64,000 nt of DNA from Hirschia sp964352025 (lineage in GTDB: Bacteria > Pseudomonadota > Alphaproteobacteria > Caulobacterales > Hyphomonadaceae). The stretch covers positions 620,001 through 684,000 of the forward strand of contig CAYGPZ010000001.1 of assembly GCA_964352025.1 (NCBI GenBank). The letters are read 5' to 3'. A program made the translations under genes and the position numbers. Positions 33,941 to 42,667 of this stretch are shown in pieces (the stretch's first letter is position 1; each line of letters begins with the position of its first letter). The notes under the pieces were generated by a model, which saw only the letters and a list, made by a program, of their open reading frames with translations, ran no database searches and was not told the DNA's origin.

Positions 33941-36142
33941 ATGAAGTATGGGCGATCATCATTCCTATTTGGTGTAATGCTGTGTTTGGCATCTTGCGCT
34001 TATGTTGAGGGCGTAATCGGGCAGAAGCCGATCAAAAGTATTGTTGATGGAATTGACGGAACTCTTGTTCAAACCCCAGAGGAATTTGATTTAGCTGTTG
34101 AGCGAGCTCGGCCTGGTGATCAGATTGTACTTGCGAACGGTATTTGGAAAGATTTCGATGCGGTTTTCGACGTGGAGGGGACCTCAGAAGAACCTATTAT
34201 TCTAAAGGCCCAGACAGCTGGTCAGGTTTTTCTGACGGGGCAATCAAGTTTGCGACTAGCGGGCAAACACATGGTGGTCTCAGGGTTTTACTTCAAAGAT
34301 GGCTACACGCCTCGAAATGAAGTTATTAGTTTTCGTAGAGACAAAGAACGTCTTGCTCACAATGCACGTGTCACGAATACAGTCATTAAAAATTACAGCA
34401 ATCCAGATCGTTCGCAGCGCGATATTTGGGTTGCGATGTATGGCCGAAACAATGAATTCGACCACAATCATCTTGAAGGTAAATTAAACTCCGGTCCAAC
34501 CATGGTTATTCGATTGAATACCAAGGAAAGCCAAGAGAATAACCATCATGTCCACCACAATTATTTTGGGCCGCGTCCCGTGTTGGGTTCCAATGGAGGG
34601 GAAACCTTCAGAATAGGGACGAGCCACTATTCTTTAACAAGCTCCAATACTCTGGTTGAAAACAATTATTTCGATCGTTGTAGCGGTGAAGTTGAGATTA
34701 TTTCTAACAAATCCGGTGGGAACATCTATCGCAACAATACATTTTTTCAATCTCGCGGAACGCTTACGCTTCGCCACGGAAACGGAACGCTGGTTGAAAG
34801 CAATCTATTTGATGGAAATGGAGCACCATACACTGGTGGTGTTCGTGTCATCAATGCCCAACAATCCATAAAAGACAATTACTTCAAAAACCTCACGGGT
34901 ACGCGTTTTTCAGGTGCGTTGGTCGTTATGAATGGTGTGCCTAATTCGCCGATCAATCGATATCATCAAGTCGATGGAGCCTCGATAAAGGGCAATGTTT
35001 TTGAAAATGTTGCTTCAATTGAATTGGGTGAAGGCAGTGATGCCGAACGCTCAGCTATTCCCGTAAATTCAGTTTTTTCTGAAAATTTCGTTTTCAATGA
35101 AACTGGCGAAACACCATTTCGTCTTTATGATGATATGAGCGGCATTGAGTTCTCAAGCAATAAAGCAAATACGGACCCACCTAAAGCGCTAGCCTCTGGT
35201 TTTGATGTTTCGCAGAATTTTGATGAGACACATGATGGCCGTTCTTACGGTGTCAATCTGAACGATGTTGGAACGAATTGGCACCCAAAACGGTTGGATC
35301 CAATTGGCTTGGATTCCGGGAAAGATATCCTTGTTTCTCCGGGTGAAAACGCAATTGCAAAAGCGGTAAAATCCGCCAATCCGGGTGATCGACTGATCTT
35401 AGAAGCTGGAAGCTATGCCGAAGCAACCACGATTGATGTTTCTATGCCACTTTCTATTGAGGCTAAAGAAGGAGCTGAAGGGAAGGTCACCTTAAGTTTC
35501 GAACGAAAGAATATGTTTGTTCTTTCCGGTAAGGGTAGCTTGAGATTGGCAGGGCTAACCGTCAGCGGCACCAGTTCACCAGACAATGTAGGCAATAGCT
35601 TTATCACCACATCGACTCTTGCGGGTAGCAATCACACGCTGATCATAGAAGATACTGATTTTGTAGACTTCACAGTCAATCGTAGTTTTTCAATTGTTAC
35701 GGCAGCCAAAGGCACGCTGTTTGATAAAATCAAAATAACCAATTCATCGTTCAAAAATGTATCTGGTTCTGCGGTGAAATTGATTGCTGAGACTGATGAT
35801 TACGGCATGTATAATGTTGAGTTTCTGGAAATCGAAAACTCTACTTTTGAAAACATGGTCCGCCCCGCGGTGGATGTTTATCGCGGCGGGCGGGATGAAA
35901 GTACATTTGGTCCATCTATCGATATTGGCCAAAGCATATTCGATAAAGTCGCCACTTCTGGCGGTCCGGCTGTGAACCTTCATGGCGTTCAATCACTCTC
36001 ATTGAATGACAATACGATTGAGAATTCTGAACCTTTCCTTTTCACCATCACAACCGGGAAACCCAAGATGGAGGTGGAAGGCAATGTGCTAGTCGGCAGT
36101 GAATCCGTTTCAGTTCTAGACATCGAGGATTTGCGCAAATGA
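33941..36142 (+). CDS. PL6 family alginate lyase, lipoprotein
   Basis: A polysaccharide lyase of the chondroitinase B/alginate lyase PL6 family, about 733 residues, probably with two parallel beta-helix domains as in the exo-acting AlyGC type. The signal ends in LASC (lipobox), so it is membrane anchored. The opening VQTPEEFDLAVERARPGDQI and later HNHLEGK, VHHNYFGPRP and NGGETFRIGTSHYSLTSSNT are typical PL6 strands with the Asn/His ladder. A second helix domain starts near residue 465 (ALAKAVKSANPGDRLILEAGSY-like). It should cut alginate in the periplasm or at the outer membrane. The ATG at 33941 is preferred to a GTG at 33929 that abuts AAAGG. It overlaps the next gene by 4 bases. Confidence 0.9.
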   Translation: MKYGRSSFLFGVMLCLASCAYVEGVIGQKPIKSIVDGIDGTLVQTPEEFDLAVERARPGDQIVLANGIWKDFDAVFDVEGTSEEPIILKAQTAGQVFLTGQSSLRLAGKHMVVSGFYFKDGYTPRNEVISFRRDKERLAHNARVTNTVIKNYSNPDRSQRDIWVAMYGRNNEFDHNHLEGKLNSGPTMVIRLNTKESQENNHHVHHNYFGPRPVLGSNGGETFRIGTSHYSLTSSNTLVENNYFDRCSGEVEIISNKSGGNIYRNNTFFQSRGTLTLRHGNGTLVESNLFDGNGAPYTGGVRVINAQQSIKDNYFKNLTGTRFSGALVVMNGVPNSPINRYHQVDGASIKGNVFENVASIELGEGSDAERSAIPVNSVFSENFVFNETGETPFRLYDDMSGIEFSSNKANTDPPKALASGFDVSQNFDETHDGRSYGVNLNDVGTNWHPKRLDPIGLDSGKDILVSPGENAIAKAVKSANPGDRLILEAGSYAEATTIDVSMPLSIEAKEGAEGKVTLSFERKNMFVLSGKGSLRLAGLTVSGTSSPDNVGNSFITTSTLAGSNHTLIIEDTDFVDFTVNRSFSIVTAAKGTLFDKIKITNSSFKNVSGSAVKLIAETDDYGMYNVEFLEIENSTFENMVRPAVDVYRGGRDESTFGPSIDIGQSIFDKVATSGGPAVNLHGVQSLSLNDNTIENSEPFLFTITTGKPKMEVEGNVLVGSESVSVLDIEDLRK

Positions 36143-38343
36143 TGAAGGTTTCAAAGTCATATAAATTGTTGAAAATTTGCGCCGTTTCTTTTGCGATGGT
36201 CGGTGTGATCGCCGGATGTTCGGCTAAGTCTGATACAGATATTGCTACAATGGAAGTGTCGCAACCATCAGCATATGACACTGCAATGGCCGAACTCGCG
36301 TCTAGGATCGAAAACCAGATCAGCGAAGGCATTCCCGTCCCATTTCCTAAAGATGCAGGGGGAGGGTATACGCATGAACAGCACAAACAGAATGGTAAAA
36401 CCATCTACGAAGCAGGCATGTTGTATCTCTCTACCGGAGATGAAAAGTATCGCAACTTTGCCCGCGATGTTTTGTTTGACTATGCAGATCTGTATCCGAC
36501 ATTAGGGCTACATCCAGAAGAAAAAAATCAGGCACCTGGAAAACTGTTTTGGCAAGGGCTGAATGAAGCCGTGTGGCTTGTTTATGTCATTCAAGGCTAT
36601 GAGGTTTTCAAAGATGACCTGACACAGCAAGAGCGCTCTAGGATAGAGGATGGAGTGTTGAATCCAATGGCAGATTTTCTGTCTGTTGGATCGCCGCAAA
36701 CTTTTGATCGTATTCACAACCACGGTACATGGGCTGCTGCTGCTGTTGGGATGACTGGTTATGTGCTTGACCAAAAAGAGCGCGTTGAGCAGGCCTTGTT
36801 GGGACTAGATAAAAGCGGGAATGCTGGTTTTCTAAAACAGCTGGATATGCTGTTTTCACCAGATGGATACTATGCCGAAGGGCCTTACTATCAACGTTAT
36901 GCGTTAATGCCATTCGTTTTGTTTGCGCAGGCAATAGAAAAGAATGATCCGGACCGAAGGATTTTCGAATACCGCGATGGCATCGTCTTAAAAGCTATTC
37001 GGTCTACAGTTCAACAAAGCTATGCTGGAAGATTTTTCCCTATTAATGATGCCATTCGTGAGAAGGGCCTGAACACGGTCGAGCTGAAATATGCGCTCGC
37101 TATTGCTTATGATTTAACAAAAGATCCTACGCTATTGGGCGCGGCCCAGCTGCAAAATGGTGTTGTTCCAACGTCAGAAGGCAAGTTGGTTGCAGATGCC
37201 ATCCAAGCTGGAAAGGCTGAACCGTTTGAATTCAAGTCCTTGGTCTTTCGTGATGGACCATCGGGCGAAGAAGGCGGCTTGGTTGTGTTGAGGTCGGGAG
37301 CTGACGTTAAAGACACGGCTGTTGTAATGAAGGCGACTTCGCAGGGGCTAGGGCATGGCCATTTTGATAAGCTGGGATTGCTCTATTTTGACAATCTAAA
37401 TGAGATTACAGCAGACTATGGCGCTGTAAGGTTTCTAAATGTTGAGCCTAAATTTGGTGGTCGGTATCTTCCCGAGAATACAAGCTGGGGAAAGCAATCC
37501 ATTGCACACAATACGCTGGTTGTGGATGAAACCAGTCATTTTGGTGGTGATTGGAAATTAGGACAAAAACACAGTCCGCAAATTCTAAGTTTTGAAGACA
37601 TAGGCGGAATTCAAATTGCCGCCGCCGAGATAGACACCGCCTATGAGAACGTGAACTTACAGCGGATTGTTGGACTAGTGCCACGCAATGATGAGAGCCA
37701 GCCTTATGTCATAGATATTGTGCGGGGAATTGGTCAGAAACTGCACCAGTATGATTTGCCTATTCATCTAAAAGGACAGCTGATTGAGACCAACTTTCCA
37801 ATCACGCACGAAGTTGAAAATCTAAAACCTTTGGGGGCAGCCAATGGATATCAGCATTTATGGAAAAAGGCTGAATCTCCTCAGCTAGATGACATGCATG
37901 ATCTATCTCTATTGGTTGATGATCGCTTCTACACGCTAAGTTTCAAATCTGATCAACCACTAAAGGTTTTGTGGACTGAATTGGGCGCAAATGACCCAGA
38001 TAATAATTTGCGCAGAGAGCAGGCGGCTATCCTGCGGACAAAAGCAGACAAAGTGAATTATGTCACGGTTTATGAGAGCGGTGGCAGATACGACAGTGAT
38101 GAAGAGATAACTGTCTTTAATGGCGCTTCGATTAAAGCAATAAATATCGAAGAAAATAGTGACGCGACTGTGTTTAGAGTTGCGACGTCAGCAGACGAAG
38201 AAGTGGTCATTATTCTGGCTGCAGATACGTCTGATGAAGCGCGCCATAGTATTGAAATCAATAATCAAAAAATAGAATGGCAAGGGGCATTACATGCGTT
38301 TCTTCGCTCGCATGATGTGACCTCAAATACGGGGAGTAATTAG
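36139..38343 (+). CDS. PL17 family oligoalginate lyase, lipoprotein
   Basis: An exo-acting lyase (734 residues) that releases unsaturated uronate monomers from alginate oligomers. The signal ends in IAGC (Cys27). The alpha/alpha-barrel catalytic domain shows RIHNHGTW with N194 and H195, and GPYYQRY with Y251. The family archetype Alg17c has N201, H202 and Y258, a constant offset of seven, so the active site is intact. The C-terminal half is the heparinase II/III-like beta domain (GHGHFDKLGLLYFDN). It is translationally coupled to PL6 by an ATGA overlap and followed directly by the KdgF gene. The two lyases together turn polymer to monomer. Confidence 0.94.
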   Translation: MMKVSKSYKLLKICAVSFAMVGVIAGCSAKSDTDIATMEVSQPSAYDTAMAELASRIENQISEGIPVPFPKDAGGGYTHEQHKQNGKTIYEAGMLYLSTGDEKYRNFARDVLFDYADLYPTLGLHPEEKNQAPGKLFWQGLNEAVWLVYVIQGYEVFKDDLTQQERSRIEDGVLNPMADFLSVGSPQTFDRIHNHGTWAAAAVGMTGYVLDQKERVEQALLGLDKSGNAGFLKQLDMLFSPDGYYAEGPYYQRYALMPFVLFAQAIEKNDPDRRIFEYRDGIVLKAIRSTVQQSYAGRFFPINDAIREKGLNTVELKYALAIAYDLTKDPTLLGAAQLQNGVVPTSEGKLVADAIQAGKAEPFEFKSLVFRDGPSGEEGGLVVLRSGADVKDTAVVMKATSQGLGHGHFDKLGLLYFDNLNEITADYGAVRFLNVEPKFGGRYLPENTSWGKQSIAHNTLVVDETSHFGGDWKLGQKHSPQILSFEDIGGIQIAAAEIDTAYENVNLQRIVGLVPRNDESQPYVIDIVRGIGQKLHQYDLPIHLKGQLIETNFPITHEVENLKPLGAANGYQHLWKKAESPQLDDMHDLSLLVDDRFYTLSFKSDQPLKVLWTELGANDPDNNLRREQAAILRTKADKVNYVTVYESGGRYDSDEEITVFNGASIKAINIEENSDATVFRVATSADEEVVIILAADTSDEARHSIEINNQKIEWQGALHAFLRSHDVTSNTGSN

Positions 38344-38712
38344 ATGAGCAGTATTGCGGACAATTCTGATATTTTTATGAAATCAGATAGAGCATCTGCC
38401 AGTGAGGTCGCTGCAGGTGTTTCTCGAAATATTCTTGGATATGACGAAAGAATTCTGGGTGCGCGCGTTTGGTTTGAAAAAGGGGCCATCGGCAGTATTC
38501 ACAATCACCATCATTCTCAAATGACTTATGTGCTTTCGGGAGTTTTCGAATTTGAAGTCGATGGTGAACGCAAAGTGCTGAACAAAGGAGATTGCGTTTA
38601 CATTCCACCTAACGTTTTTCATGGTGCGATATGCTTGGAAAAAGGCAGCCTTCTGGATGTGTTTAGTCCTGCGCGTGAAGACTTTCTCAGCGAATTGGAG
38701 GAAGCATCATGA
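38344..38712 (+). CDS. kdgF: KdgF-like cupin (uronate linearisation)
   Basis: A 122-residue single-domain cupin. HNHHHSQMTYVLSGVFEFEV gives the metal-binding histidines, and PPNVFHGAICLEKG gives the second motif. KdgF proteins open the ring of unsaturated uronate monomers from pectin or alginate lyases to the linear ketone (DEH). Here the gene follows PL17 with its ribosome binding site GGGGAG inside the PL17 end, and its stop overlaps the permease start (ATGA). The symbol is given on fold and context. Confidence 0.85.
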   Translation: MSSIADNSDIFMKSDRASASEVAAGVSRNILGYDERILGARVWFEKGAIGSIHNHHHSQMTYVLSGVFEFEVDGERKVLNKGDCVYIPPNVFHGAICLEKGSLLDVFSPAREDFLSELEEAS

Positions 38713-40019
38713 AAATCGCAGGATTACGTTGGTGGGTTGTCGGCCTTGTCGCCGTAGCGACCATTATAAACTATATCGACCGTGGGACATTAGGCTATCT
38801 CTGGCCTGAAATGGCTAAAGAAATCTGGCCTGATAAAACGGAAGACGAAACCAAACAATATTATGCGACTATCTCTGTCGTATTTGTGTTTTCTTATGCG
38901 CTTGGTCAGACGATTTTTGGCAAACTGTTTGATTGGATTGGGACAAGAATAGGTTTTGTTCTTTCCATCGGTGTTTGGTCTATTGCGACCGCTTTACATG
39001 CATTAGCCAATAGTGTTCTGACGTTTAGTCTTTTTCGAGGACTGCTGGGTGTTGCCGAAGCCGGTAACTGGCCTGGTGCGACCAAAGCAAATGCAGAATG
39101 GTTTCCTGTGAAAGAGCGAGCACTCGCTCAGGGAATATTCAATTCTGGTGCTGCTATTGGTGGCATTGTATCTCCCATAATTATCGCTCTGTTATCTGTA
39201 TATTTGAGTTGGCAGGCAATATTCATAACCGTGGGATTGGTCGGTCTAGTCTGGCTGGTGCCGTGGTGGATTTTAATGAAGGCAGGGCCAGATGCCCACC
39301 CATGGATTACACCTGAAGAGCGTGAATTTATCTTGTCGGGGCAGCGTAAGGAGGTCGACTCAGGTGCTGGACAGCAAACAGACGAATACAATCCGGGAAC
39401 CGTCGAAATGCTTTCGCGTCGTCAGAGCTGGGGCGCTATTTTATCGGCGGCATTGCTCGACCCGATTTGGTGGTTGTTTGTCTTCTGGATACCAATTTAT
39501 TTAAGCGAAAGCTTTGGATTTAACGTCAAAGAAATCGGCCTATACGCATGGGTGCCGTATGTCGGCGCTATGTTTGGCGCATGGTTTGGTGGATTGTTAG
39601 CTCAAAACCGATTGTCAGCAGGGTGGACCGTTAATGCCACACGAAAACTCACGATTACCTTAGGCGGAGTGTTGATGTTGCCGGCCCTTTTGGGGATGTC
39701 CGTCGCTTCGAGCCCAATAGTCGCTGTGCTATTAATGGCAATTATTCTGTTTGGTTTTCAGACTGCGGTGGGGAATATCCAAACACTTCCAAGTGATTTT
39801 TACGGAGGCAAATCAGTCGGGTCGCTTGCGGGTTACGCAGGCACGGCTGCCAAGCTTACTGCCGCCGCTCTCACATATCTCGTGCCTTGGCTTACTCAGG
39901 GCGGAAATTACGCACCGGCATTCTTTATTGGTGCCTCTCTCGCCGTGCTCAGCGTGGCTAGTGTTTGGTTGTTTTGCGGGAAAATAGAACCTCTAAAACC
40001 CAAATCGTCAAAAATATAA
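38709..40019 (+). CDS. MFS transporter, hexuronate (ExuT) type
   Basis: A 436-residue inner-membrane permease with 12 predicted helices of the ACS/ExuT branch of MFS. RWWVVGLVAVATIINYIDRGTLG is the typical first helix with the NYIDR motif, and GNWPGATKANAEWFPVKERALAQGIFNSG is the loop 4-5 signature of ExuT-like proteins. It probably imports unsaturated uronate or DEH from the periplasm by proton symport. GGAGG lies 7 bases upstream in the end of kdgF, so translation is coupled. Sugar specificity is inferred from the operon. Confidence 0.9.
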   Translation: MKIAGLRWWVVGLVAVATIINYIDRGTLGYLWPEMAKEIWPDKTEDETKQYYATISVVFVFSYALGQTIFGKLFDWIGTRIGFVLSIGVWSIATALHALANSVLTFSLFRGLLGVAEAGNWPGATKANAEWFPVKERALAQGIFNSGAAIGGIVSPIIIALLSVYLSWQAIFITVGLVGLVWLVPWWILMKAGPDAHPWITPEEREFILSGQRKEVDSGAGQQTDEYNPGTVEMLSRRQSWGAILSAALLDPIWWLFVFWIPIYLSESFGFNVKEIGLYAWVPYVGAMFGAWFGGLLAQNRLSAGWTVNATRKLTITLGGVLMLPALLGMSVASSPIVAVLLMAIILFGFQTAVGNIQTLPSDFYGGKSVGSLAGYAGTAAKLTAAALTYLVPWLTQGGNYAPAFFIGASLAVLSVASVWLFCGKIEPLKPKSSKI

Positions 40020-40048
40020 AAAGTATAATAAATCAAAGGACTATCAAA

Positions 40049-40801
40049 ATGAAATTACGTAATAAAGTCGCGATCGTAACTGGGGGAGCAAGAGATATAG
40101 GCCGCGCTACATCCATAAAACTAGCGAACGAAGGTGCAAAAGTTGTCGTTAATTACTTTAACAAAGAGCAAGATGGCATCGACACATTGAACGCCATCAA
40201 GGATGCCGGCGGAGAAGGTATTCTTGTGCGTGGAGATATGACCAAAAAAGCTGATGTTGAAAACTTAGTCGCAAAAACACAAGAAGCTTTCGGGCCCGAA
40301 ATTCATGTGCTTGTAAACGTGGCAGGTGGATTGGTTGCTCGCAAGTCGTTGTCTGACTTGGATGAAGAGTTTCTCAACTTTGTAATGGGGCTAAATTTCA
40401 ACTCGACTGTCTTGGCGACACAAGCGGTTTCACCGCATATGCCAAAAGGAAGCTCAATCATAAATTTCTCATCTCAGGCCGCGCGGGACGGGGGTGGTCC
40501 GGGGGCAGCAGCATATGCAGCTTCAAAAGGGGCAGTGACGACTTTTACGCGCGCAATGGCCAAAGAGCTTGGATCTAAAGGCATTCGCGTAAATGCACTT
40601 ACGCCTGGTTTAATAGCGACAACTTTTCATGATATTTTTTCCAAAGACGAAGTACGCGAAAAACTTGCTGGGATGACCCCGTTGGGGCGCGAAGGAAATG
40701 CAAGTGAAGTGGCGGACTTGGTTTCATACCTTGCGTCTGAAGACGCCTCTTTTGTCAACGGAAACAACATCGATATCAACGGCGGCTTGGCGTTCGCTTA
40801 A
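40049..40801 (+). CDS. SDR oxidoreductase, probable DEH reductase
   Basis: A 250-residue classical short-chain dehydrogenase. TGGARDIGRATSIKL is the nucleotide-binding motif, VNVAGG replaces the usual NNAGG, and YAASKGAV holds the catalytic Tyr and Lys. INFSSQAARDGGG contains the Ser. As the last gene of the alginate operon it probably reduces DEH to 2-keto-3-deoxy-gluconate (KDG), as known for A1-R-like SDRs. KDG kinase and KDPG aldolase are not in the window. The ATG at 40049 follows AAAGGA by 8 bases. Confidence 0.88.
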   Translation: MKLRNKVAIVTGGARDIGRATSIKLANEGAKVVVNYFNKEQDGIDTLNAIKDAGGEGILVRGDMTKKADVENLVAKTQEAFGPEIHVLVNVAGGLVARKSLSDLDEEFLNFVMGLNFNSTVLATQAVSPHMPKGSSIINFSSQAARDGGGPGAAAYAASKGAVTTFTRAMAKELGSKGIRVNALTPGLIATTFHDIFSKDEVREKLAGMTPLGREGNASEVADLVSYLASEDASFVNGNNIDINGGLAFA

Positions 40802-40832
40802 ACTTTGTGTTCCCTGCACAGAAATGACCTTT

Positions 40833-40867
40833 GGGCTTGCTCTTCATATGAGTAAGCCCTTTTTTTG
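40833..40867 (+). terminator. Terminator of the alginate operon
   Basis: GGGCTTGCTC (40833-40842) pairs with GAGTAAGCCC (40850-40859) with one G-T wobble and is followed by eight T. Confidence 0.88.
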
Positions 40868-41090
40868 ATATTTTTATTGAATTCACATATTCTAAATATT
40901 CTATAGAAAAACATCTTTTCTGATCGCTCTAAGTTTAAGCATTCTAATCGGGATTCCAATGCGACTTAAGCAAAAATCGAGTCTTTAATTAGCTCCTCGA
41001 GTAATTACTTTACAGTTGCTTTAAAAGATGAAATTCAGGTCCAAATTGTATTTGGCTGGATAGTGAATATTTTCATCGGGGGGGGCGGCT

Positions 41091-42653
41091 ATGATCAAGA
41101 ATTTTGTTCTTGCTAATGCATCTAGATATGTTGATGTATTTAAAGATAGAGACATTGTTTTCTTTTTAATACTGTTGTCTATTTTGTTTAAATTTTCATT
41201 GATTTCAATTGGTTTGCCATACATTGAATTAGATGAGGGGCATGTGTTGTTGAGAGTATTACACATGCTTAACAACGATACATGGGACGCTGGATGGTAT
41301 AGGTATCCAACATTTTTAGCGAATGCAATTTATGTCGTTTGTCGTCTGTTTGAATGGTTGGGTTTTCCAATAACGGAAGTCTCCAATGGGCTTTATGAAT
41401 ACAATAATGTTGGCCCGGCGACACTCATTTTAGTAGGCCGGATAATAGTATTAAGTACCTCGATTGCGATTCCTGTACTGATATTCAAAACTGCTCGTCA
41501 ATTAAAGTTGAGCTTAATGGCAAGTGCGTTCGCTGGAATATTTGTCGCACTATCACCAACTTTTGTCAGTCGTTCTTATTTCATTATTACAGACACTGTT
41601 GCCGCTTTTTTTGTAGTGTGTACTTTCTATGCAATATCGAAAATAATTACAAAATCTCACTGGTCATGGGTTTTATGGGCTGGGATTTTTAGCGGACTAG
41701 CTTTTACGTCAAAGTATCCTTCTGGTGGGGTGGCATTGGCGGTCGGACTAGCAGTTTTAATTGCTTATAGGACTAGTTGGAAGAGCTTTTTAGGCTATGG
41801 CTTTCTTTCTGCCTTTGGCTTTTTTGCCGCGGTTTTAACAACAATGCCTCAGTGGTTGTTTAATCGACCTGAGGTTCTACTAGATATTCAGGAACAGGCT
41901 GTTGTTTACGCAAAAAGATCAACGGTATTAACATATTTTGAATCTGCGATAAGGGATATTGAGTTAGGCGTCCCCTTGATTTTAATTTTGTGCGCAGGGT
42001 GTCTTCTTGGATGTCTGAAAAAACTGCCACGAACGTATCTTATCGTAGCGAGCCCTTACCTAGCTATTGCGCTGTACATGTCTAGTTTATACGATTACCA
42101 ACCATTTAGAAATTTACTTCCGGTGATAGCTGCTTTGTCTATTGCAAGCGCGTTCTTTTTAGATGGAATTCGGGAACTTGAATTGCCACCTTTTGTAAAG
42201 CGTTTTCGGAGTACTTGGGTGACAGGTCTCGCGATGATTATACTAGCCTTTGTACTCGCTGGTCACACGATAGAGTTTAGAAATAAAGCTCTTAATAACT
42301 TGAATTCTAGGGTTGAAACAGTCAAGTGGATATCTAACGAATTCACTAGTGAATACAATGTTCTAGCCTCAAGAGAGCTTGCCTTTTCAAGGGAGCATAT
42401 TGGTCGCAATGCTACCAGTCTGAATGTCTGCCGTGAAGCAGACCTTGCCTTATGTTTAGAGGATGGTCCCCAGTTTGATTTATTGCTCTTATCGAATGCA
42501 GGTTTTGAGCGATTGAGTGAATTGGAAAAATTGAACCAGTTTGAAATAGTGCAAAGATTTGGCAATAAAAAAGTGCCTTCTCACAAGAATTATTGGGTTC
42601 ATCCAAGGGTGGAAGTTGTAATATTAAAAGCTCTTCCAGCTGTTACGAATTAA
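41091..42653 (+). CDS. GT-C (PMT/ArnT-like) membrane glycosyltransferase
   Basis: A 520-residue integral membrane protein with about 11 hydrophobic helices. The first periplasmic loop starts with ELDEGH (D48, E49), the acidic pair expected in GT-C enzymes that take sugars from polyprenyl phosphates. FVALSPTFVSRSYFIITDTVAAFF fits the GT39/ArnT-like pattern. It is the first gene of a cluster predicted to make decaprenyl-phospho-arabinose, so it may transfer D-arabinose to a periplasmic acceptor, as TfpW does on Pseudomonas pilin. Donor and acceptor are inferred. Base composition is visibly more AT-rich than in its neighbours, which may mean transfer. Confidence 0.7.
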   Translation: MIKNFVLANASRYVDVFKDRDIVFFLILLSILFKFSLISIGLPYIELDEGHVLLRVLHMLNNDTWDAGWYRYPTFLANAIYVVCRLFEWLGFPITEVSNGLYEYNNVGPATLILVGRIIVLSTSIAIPVLIFKTARQLKLSLMASAFAGIFVALSPTFVSRSYFIITDTVAAFFVVCTFYAISKIITKSHWSWVLWAGIFSGLAFTSKYPSGGVALAVGLAVLIAYRTSWKSFLGYGFLSAFGFFAAVLTTMPQWLFNRPEVLLDIQEQAVVYAKRSTVLTYFESAIRDIELGVPLILILCAGCLLGCLKKLPRTYLIVASPYLAIALYMSSLYDYQPFRNLLPVIAALSIASAFFLDGIRELELPPFVKRFRSTWVTGLAMIILAFVLAGHTIEFRNKALNNLNSRVETVKWISNEFTSEYNVLASRELAFSREHIGRNATSLNVCREADLALCLEDGPQFDLLLLSNAGFERLSELEKLNQFEIVQRFGNKKVPSHKNYWVHPRVEVVILKALPAVTN

Positions 42654-42667
42654 AAAGAGTTTCAAAT

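Noticed and set aside
29134..40801. tRNA-Leu as the integration site of an alginate island
   Set aside because: I found no repeat of the tRNA 3' end on the far side and no integrase. The neighbourhood of the two is probably chance.
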